This document shows, one piece after another, positions 11,671-15,040 of a DNA stretch of 15,040 nucleotides. Where the stretch lies: positions 1 to 15,040 of the forward strand of contig NZ_RIZI01000121.1 in NCBI RefSeq assembly GCF_003721225.1. Direction: 5' to 3'. A program made the translations under genes and the position numbers. Under the pieces are notes generated by a model. The model did not search any database. It was given only the letters and a program-made list of their open reading frames with translations, and had not been told where the DNA came from. The number at the start of each line of letters is the position of its first letter. Within the stretch, counting starts at the first letter, position 1. Source of the DNA: Acidithiobacillus sulfuriphilus (GTDB lineage Bacteria > Pseudomonadota > Gammaproteobacteria > Acidithiobacillales > Acidithiobacillaceae).

Positions 11671-12054
11671 TTACTTGATCTCCGCCTCAGCGCCAGCCTC
11701 AACCAACTGGGCCTTGACGCTTTCGGCTTCCGCCTTGGAAACCCCTTCCTTGACGGCCTTGGGTGCGCCTTCCACCAAATCCTTGGCCTCTTTCAGACCC
11801 AGATTGGTGATGGCACGCACCACCTTGATGGTGTTGACCTTGTTGGCGCCGGCACCGGTAAGGATGACGTCAAACTCGGTCTGTTCTTCCACAGCGGCGG
11901 CAGCCTCGCCCCCACCAGCACCGGCCGGAGCGGCAACGGCAACGGCGGCCGCAGAAACACCAAACTTCTCTTCCATTTCCTTGATCAACTCGGAAAGCTC
12001 AAGGACGGTCATGCCAGCAATGGCGTCTAAAATTTCAGCTTTGGACAGGGACAT
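11671..12054 (-). CDS. rplL: 50S ribosomal protein L7/L12
   Basis: L7/L12 forms the flexible dimers of the ribosomal stalk that recruit translation GTPases such as EF-G and EF-Tu. The 127-residue acidic protein shows the three expected parts: N-terminal dimerisation and L10-binding helices ([20 protein letters not shown] onward, about 1-33), an Ala/Gly-rich hinge (about 34-53), and the C-terminal factor-binding domain with [20 protein letters not shown] and [12 protein letters not shown]. The ATG at 12054-12052 has AGGAG 10 nt upstream. It follows rplJ by 26 nt, matching the usual coupled synthesis of L10 and L12; L12 is needed in several copies per ribosome. Confidence 0.99.
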   Translation of the reverse strand: MSLSKAEILDAIAGMTVLELSELIKEMEEKFGVSAAAVAVAAPAGAGGGEAAAAVEEQTEFDVILTGAGANKVNTIKVVRAITNLGLKEAKDLVEGAPKAVKEGVSKAEAESVKAQLVEAGAEAEIK

Positions 12055-12080
12055 GAATTAATTACTCCTAAAAAAATGGA

Positions 12081-12602
12081 TTAAGCAGCGCGTTGGTCGC
12101 GCACTGCGGCCAAGGTCCGGACAAAGCGGGCCGGAACCTCATTGAGGGTGCGAACGAAGCCGGAAATCGGCGCCTGCATGGTGCCCAGGAGTCTGGCCAG
12201 CAGTTCTTCCCGAGAAGGCATCTTGCTCAGTTGCTGGATGGCTTCCGGTCCGATCTGCTTGCCACTGAGCACACCGCCGGTGAGGACCAGTTTGTCGTTG
12301 CGCTTGGCAAAGTCCGTCAAGACCTTGGCCAAGGCAACCGGATCTTCCCCCGCCGCAAAAAGCAGAGGACCCGTCAGCAAACTATCCAGCACCGCAAAAT
12401 GGGTACCCACCAGCGCGCGTTTGAGCAGGGTATTTTTCACCACCTGCACGTGCACTGACTGCTTTCTGGCTTCGACACGCAAAGCGGTCATCTGGGCCAC
12501 GGTCAAGCCACGATACTCGGCAACCACACTCGCCTGAGCACCGACCAGCTTTTCCCGCAACGCGGCGACAACCTGTTCCTTTTCTGCGAGTTTGAGACTC
12601 AC
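12081..12602 (-). CDS. rplJ: 50S ribosomal protein L10
   Basis: L10 anchors the L7/L12 dimers to 23S rRNA at the base of the stalk, and in complex with L12 represses its own mRNA. I set the start at a GTG (12602-12600), giving 173 residues beginning [19 protein letters not shown], in line with the family. Directly upstream is AGGAGGTGA (12618-12610), a nine-base match to the 16S rRNA tail. A longer frame using ATGs further upstream (12671, 12623) was rejected: the first runs through the leader RNA and the second overlaps the Shine-Dalgarno itself. Conserved [10 protein letters not shown] and the C-terminal helix ending [14 protein letters not shown], which binds L12, are visible. Confidence 0.97.
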   Translation of the reverse strand: MSLKLAEKEQVVAALREKLVGAQASVVAEYRGLTVAQMTALRVEARKQSVHVQVVKNTLLKRALVGTHFAVLDSLLTGPLLFAAGEDPVALAKVLTDFAKRNDKLVLTGGVLSGKQIGPEAIQQLSKMPSREELLARLLGTMQAPISGFVRTLNEVPARFVRTLAAVRDQRAA

Positions 12603-12609
12603 GTGAATG

Positions 12610-12618
12610 TCACCTCCT
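12610..12618 (-). promoter_or_regulatory. rplJ: Strong Shine-Dalgarno of rplJ
   Basis: AGGAGGTGA on the minus strand is complementary to nine consecutive bases of the standard 16S rRNA 3' end. It lies about 10 nt (counted from AGGAGG) before a GTG codon and decides the rplJ start. It is the strongest ribosome binding site I noticed in the window. Confidence 0.9.
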
Positions 12619-12651
12619 ATCATACCGAGGCGGCCAGAATGGATCGGCACG

Positions 12652-12741
12652 CCGTCGCCTACGCAGGGCAAAATGATTAAGGCCGAAACCCCCTGCGGTC
12701 TTTGTACGCCGGCTTGCGCCGACTCTTTCCGCCCAGGACGG
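12652..12741 (-). ncRNA. L10 leader (autoregulatory mRNA structure of rplJ-rplL)
   Basis: The rplA-rplJ gap carries the signature of the conserved L10 leader. On the minus strand an outer helix CCGTC (12741-12737) pairs with GACGG (12656-12652). Inside it is a hairpin CGGC, GCAA, GCCG (12721-12710), a GNRA-type loop, then AGACCGCAGGG, whose CGCAGGG pairs with CCCTGCG (12668-12662), with TTAATC in the loop between. The AGACCGCAGG / TTAAT / CCTGCGTAG pattern is what I recall from the L10 leader family. Binding of the L10-L12 complex to this leader represses translation in E. coli and other bacteria. No transcription terminator is seen after it, so translational control is the likelier mode. Confidence 0.85.
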
Positions 12742-12746
12742 AAATC

Positions 12747-13439
12747 TTAGCCCAGGGTGCCGGGATCTACGGGCACGCCCGGACCCATGGTGGGAGACAC
12801 ACTCACCTTGCGGATATACACCCCTTTACTGGTCGCCGGCTTGGCCTTGCGCAAACTATCCACCAGGGTCAGCAGATTTTCACGCAACGCGCTGACCTCA
12901 AAGGAGGCTTTGCCAATGCTGCTATGAATAATGCCGCCCTTATCCGCGCGGTAACGCACCTGACCACCCTTGGCATTGATCACTGCCGTGCGCACGTCCG
13001 CCGTCACCGTCCCGACCTTAGGATTGGGCATCAAACCGCGCGGGCCCAACACGGGACCGAGGGTGCCGACGATGCGCATGGCGTCGGGAGTGGCGATGAC
13101 CACATCAAAATCCATTACTCCCGCCTTCACCTGCTCGGCGAGGTCTTCCATACCCACCACGTCGGCACCGGCCTGGCGCGCCTCTTCGGCCTTGTCACCC
13201 GTTGCGAAAACGGCGACGCGCATTTGCTTGCCGGTGCCATTGGGCAACACCACGGCGCCGCGCACGACCTGGTCCGATTTGCGGGGATCAATGCCCAGAC
13301 CCACTGCCACATCCACCGATTCATCAAACTTGGCCGTCGCCATCTGCTTGACCATGGTCAACGCCGCATCCAGTTCGTAGCGGGCGTTGCGATCCACCAA
13401 ATCTTTACTGCTTGCCAAACGCTTTCCACGCTTTGCCAT
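12747..13439 (-). CDS. rplA: 50S ribosomal protein L1
   Basis: L1 binds the mobile stalk of 23S rRNA near the E site and helps release deacylated tRNA. In E. coli it also represses its own rplK-rplA mRNA. The 230-residue protein starts [14 protein letters not shown] and contains the conserved [19 protein letters not shown] stretch and the C-terminal [11 protein letters not shown]. The ATG at 13439 was chosen because it matches the family and has GGAGGG 6 nt upstream; a TTG two codons earlier is in frame but poorly placed. Only 2 nt separate it from the rplK stop, so the two are probably translationally coupled. Confidence 0.99.
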   Translation of the reverse strand: MAKRGKRLASSKDLVDRNARYELDAALTMVKQMATAKFDESVDVAVGLGIDPRKSDQVVRGAVVLPNGTGKQMRVAVFATGDKAEEARQAGADVVGMEDLAEQVKAGVMDFDVVIATPDAMRIVGTLGPVLGPRGLMPNPKVGTVTADVRTAVINAKGGQVRYRADKGGIIHSSIGKASFEVSALRENLLTLVDSLRKAKPATSKGVYIRKVSVSPTMGPGVPVDPGTLG

Positions 13440-13441
13440 GA

Positions 13442-13870
13442 TCAACCCTCCACCGTCAAACCCATACTGCGGGCAGTTCCACGGACGCTACGCTTGGCCG
13501 ACTCGATATCCTGGGTGTTGAGATCCGGCAGTTTGGTTTTGGCAATCTCGGTAACCTGGGCCTCCGTGACGTTGCCCACCTTCTCGGTATTGGGACGTCC
13601 GCTACCTTTGGGAAGGCCGGCGGCCTTCATCAGCAGCACCGCTGCGGGAGGCGTCTTGACTTCAAAGGCAAAGCTCTTGTCCGCAAAAACGGTAATCACT
13701 ACGGGCAGGGGAAGGCCCGGCTCAATGCCCTGAGTCTGCGCGTTAAACGCCTTGCAGAACTCCATGATATTCAAGCCGCGCTGGCCCAGGGCGGGGCCGA
13801 TGGGCGGACTCGGATTGGCCTGCGTGGCCTTTACCTGCAACTTGATATAGCCGGTTATCTTCTTTGCCAT
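13442..13870 (-). CDS. rplK: 50S ribosomal protein L11
   Basis: L11 binds the GTPase-associated centre of 23S rRNA and, in E. coli, is needed for RelA activation on stalled ribosomes. The 142-residue protein has the full length of the family. The N-terminal domain carries the proline-rich segment [18 protein letters not shown], the part that with rRNA forms the thiostrepton site; the C-terminal rRNA-binding domain ends [19 protein letters not shown]. The ATG at 13870-13868 has AGGAG 6 nt upstream. It follows nusG by 49 nt and overlaps nothing. Confidence 0.99.
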   Translation of the reverse strand: MAKKITGYIKLQVKATQANPSPPIGPALGQRGLNIMEFCKAFNAQTQGIEPGLPLPVVITVFADKSFAFEVKTPPAAVLLMKAAGLPKGSGRPNTEKVGNVTEAQVTEIAKTKLPDLNTQDIESAKRSVRGTARSMGLTVEG

Positions 13871-13883
13871 TACTTGCTCCTAA

Positions 13884-13910
13884 GAGGTGCGAACGCCGTG
13901 CGGCTCCCTC
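13884..13910 (-). promoter_or_regulatory. Possible L1 target site in the rplK leader (tentative)
   Basis: Between nusG and rplK the minus strand has GAGG (13910-13907) that can pair with CCTC (13887-13884), enclosing GAG and a small GCC/GGC stem. A GG-GAG junction also occurs in the 23S rRNA site bound by L1, and in E. coli L1 represses at the rplK leader. The stems here are only 3 to 4 bp, so this may be chance. Confidence 0.2.
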
Positions 13911-13919
13911 ATGATCTGA

Positions 13920-14453
13920 TTAAACCTTTTCCACCTGCGCAAAATCGAGCTCAACGGGCGTTGAGCGACCAAAAATGGTCACCGAAACCCGCAACTTGTT
14001 CTTCTCGAAATTGACTTCCTCAACAACGCCGTTGAAATCCTTGAAAGGACCGTCAATGACGCGCACATGTTCCCCCGCATCAAAGCTGAACTTGGGCCGC
14101 GGCTTTTCGACGCCCTCCTTGATGCGTTCCAATATGGCGTCGGCCTCGGCTTCCGTGAGCGGATGGGGGCGCCCTACGGAACCACCGACAAAACCCGTCA
14201 CCCGTGGCGTATTCTTGACCAGATGCCAGGCTTCTTCATCCATGTCCATCTGTACCAACACATAACCAGGATAGAACATCCGTTGTGAGCTGGTCTTCTG
14301 TCCGTTACGGATTTCGACGATCTCTTCCGTAGGCACGAGAATCTCACCGAACTTCTCGGCCAGCCCTTCGCGGTTTGCACGCTCCATGATTTCACGCTGC
14401 ACTTTCTTCTCAAAACCGGAAAAGGCGTGCACCACATACCATCGCATAGCCAT
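13920..14453 (-). CDS. nusG: Transcription termination/antitermination factor NusG
   Basis: NusG binds RNA polymerase, suppresses pausing, and links it to Rho or to the ribosomal protein S10. The 177-residue protein has an N-terminal NGN domain (about 3-115, [16 protein letters not shown] to the helix before GVEKPRP) with the conserved [10 protein letters not shown] (60-69) and [11 protein letters not shown] (81-91), then a C-terminal KOW domain (about 124-177) with [18 protein letters not shown]. The ATG at 14453 was chosen over the one two codons later because GGAGG lies 10 nt before it. The secE stop codon directly abuts this ATG, so the genes are tightly coupled. Confidence 0.99.
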   Translation of the reverse strand: MAMRWYVVHAFSGFEKKVQREIMERANREGLAEKFGEILVPTEEIVEIRNGQKTSSQRMFYPGYVLVQMDMDEEAWHLVKNTPRVTGFVGGSVGRPHPLTEAEADAILERIKEGVEKPRPKFSFDAGEHVRVIDGPFKDFNGVVEEVNFEKNKLRVSVTIFGRSTPVELDFAQVEKV

Positions 14454-14804
14454 TTACGCGCCCCCTCCAAGCACAAGCCGCACCACACCCAGCAGGGCAA
14501 AATCCACCAGCCACAGAAAGAGCGCAATCACGATCACCAAAGCAATGATAATGGCCGTGCTGCGTAGCACATCCTGACGGCTCGGCCAGACGACCTTCAG
14601 CAACTCCACGTAAGCTTCGCGAAAGAAAATCCAGAGACCCCGGCCACTTGCGCTGACGGCAAAAATTGCGCCGGAGATAGCCAGGGCCAACACGAGTGCG
14701 GCACCGGGATAAACCGTCCCGAGGCTCGTAGGGATCAGAAAATAGGCGAACACCCCCAAGGCGGCGAGGCCTGCCGCAAAATAGAGTTTCACTTTTTCCG
14801 ACAT
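14454..14804 (-). CDS. secE: Preprotein translocase subunit SecE
   Basis: SecE is the small membrane subunit that stabilises SecY in the SecYEG protein-conducting channel of the inner membrane. The 116-residue protein has three hydrophobic segments: about residues 7-25 (LYFAAGLAALGVFAYFLI), 34-52, and 84-110, matching the three-segment form known in E. coli rather than the single-segment form of many other bacteria. Before the last segment is the hallmark VELLKVVWPSRQDVLRST, the cytoplasmic amphipathic helix and hinge. I chose the ATG at 14804, with AAGG 10 nt upstream; a GTG two codons earlier has too short a spacing. A longer frame would read through the tRNA gene and is rejected. Confidence 0.97.
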   Translation of the reverse strand: MSEKVKLYFAAGLAALGVFAYFLIPTSLGTVYPGAALVLALAISGAIFAVSASGRGLWIFFREAYVELLKVVWPSRQDVLRSTAIIIALVIVIALFLWLVDFALLGVVRLVLGGGA

Positions 14805-14824
14805 GAACACCGCACCTTTTATAG

Positions 14825-14900
14825 TGGCAGGGCAGGAGGGGCTCGAACCCCCAACCTGCGGTTTTGGAGACCGCTGCTCTACCAGTTGAGCTACTGCCCT
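14825..14900 (-). tRNA. tRNA-Trp (anticodon CCA)
   Basis: A complete 76-nt cloverleaf is visible. The acceptor arms AGGGCAG and CTGCCCT pair fully. The D arm is GCTC...GAGC; the anticodon stem GCGGT/ACCGC encloses the loop CTCCAAA, whose anticodon is CCA, for tryptophan. The T arm is GGGGG, TTCGAGC, CCCTC with one G-U pair. The discriminator is G and the 3' CCA is encoded. It lies between tuf and secE, a common proteobacterial arrangement, and is likely cut out of a longer transcript. Confidence 0.98.
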
Positions 14901-14911
14901 GCAGATGGTAA

Positions 14912-14931
14912 ACGGCGGGAAGACCCACCGT
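14912..14931 (-). terminator. GC-rich hairpin between tuf and tRNA-Trp
   Basis: The minus strand reads ACGGTGGG, TCTT, CCCGCCGT: an 8-bp stem with one G-U pair and a 4-nt loop, 21 nt after the tuf stop codon and 11 nt before the tRNA. Only three T residues in a row follow (the last base of the stem and the next two), so it would be a weak or partial terminator. It might also act as an RNA-processing signal that frees the tRNA from tuf mRNA. Confidence 0.5.
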
Positions 14932-14952
14932 CCGCCGAAACCAGAATGAACT

Positions 14953-15040
14953 TTACTCGACCACCTTGGAGACCACGCCGGCGCCGACGGTACGGCCACC
15001 CTCGCGTACCGCGAAGCGCAGTCCCTCTTCCATGGCGATG
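14953..15040 (-). CDS. tuf: Elongation factor Tu, C-terminal 28 residues (cut by window edge)
   Basis: The visible end reads IAMEEGLRFAVREGGRTVGA then GVVSKVVE and a TAA stop, the typical proteobacterial EF-Tu C-terminus in domain III. The first base of the window edge belongs to a codon cut in half. This is a second tuf copy, upstream of tRNA-Trp and secE, distinct from the copy after fusA. Because the two fragments are opposite ends of the gene, their identity to each other cannot be judged here. Confidence 0.97.
   Translation of the reverse strand, partial: IAMEEGLRFAVREGGRTVGAGVVSKVVE

Noticed and set aside
9859..12030. A 723-codon plus-strand open frame across the start of rpoB, the rplL-rpoB gap and most of rplL.
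   Set aside because: It is antisense to two certain genes. Its protein is rich in His, Gly, Gln and Arg with no recognisable family, and it crosses a structured intergenic region. Long antisense frames are common opposite codon-biased GC-rich genes.
12603..12671. N-terminal extension of rplJ to the ATG at 12671.
   Set aside because: It would overlap the end of the L10 leader and the strong Shine-Dalgarno. L10 proteins start at the residues encoded from the GTG.
14818..14823. TATAAA between tRNA-Trp and secE as a -10 box for secE.
   Set aside because: The only sequence near the -35 position is TTCGAG of the tRNA T loop, a poor match, and the box lies just 14 nt from the secE ATG.
14805..14999. 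N-terminal extension of secE to a far-upstream ATG.
   Set aside because: The extension would be translated from tRNA-Trp and the end of the tuf region. The family start MSEKVKLYF with its own Shine-Dalgarno is at 14804.

Overview
This window is the core transcription-translation gene cluster of a bacterium, read entirely from the minus strand. In transcription order (from position 15040 down to 1) it holds: 3' end of a tuf gene, tRNA-Trp, secE, nusG, rplK, rplA, rplJ, rplL, rpoB, rpoC, rpsL, rpsG, fusA, and the 5' end of a second tuf gene. Every protein aligns along its full length with well-known families from memory (EF-Tu, SecE, NusG, L11, L1, L10, L7/L12, RNA polymerase beta and beta', S12, S7, EF-G). 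Apart from the two tuf genes cut by the window edges, all genes look intact.

The RpoB and RpoC sequences, the separate rpoB and rpoC genes, and the contiguous order secE-nusG-rplKAJL-rpoBC-rpsLG-fusA-tuf point to a Gram-negative proteobacterium of the beta/gamma type. My best guess is the Acidithiobacillus group, but this rests on general resemblance only. The genus is an inference; the proteobacterial assignment is firm.

Layout by transcription unit. (1) 14953-15040 is the end of one tuf gene, followed by a GC-rich hairpin and tRNA-Trp (14825-14900), then secE and nusG, whose stop and start codons abut. (2) rplK and rplA are 2 nt apart. A 144-nt gap then holds a leader RNA matching the conserved L10 autoregulatory leader, followed by rplJ and rplL. 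(3) A 123-nt gap holds an 11-bp hairpin at the place where E. coli has its rplL-rpoB attenuator, followed by rpoB and rpoC. (4) A 110-nt gap after rpoC holds a near-consensus sigma-70 promoter (TTGACA, 17 nt, TAGAAT, then a GC-rich discriminator) whose -35 box sits in the loop of a perfect 9-bp inverted repeat. A second short perfect hairpin lies in the presumed leader. This promoter would drive rpsL-rpsG-fusA-tuf, the str operon.

Together the genes supply the polymerase core, the transcription factor that couples it to ribosomes, the ribosomal stalk and its elongation factors, two small-subunit proteins, and the SecE translocon subunit. No gap exceeds about 150 nt, and there are no mobile elements, CRISPR arrays or unknown genes. 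The long plus-strand open frames are antisense shadows. I found no new gene system; what deserves a second look is in the intergenic regulatory sequence and in the start codons (TTG for rpoC, GTG for fusA and rplJ).
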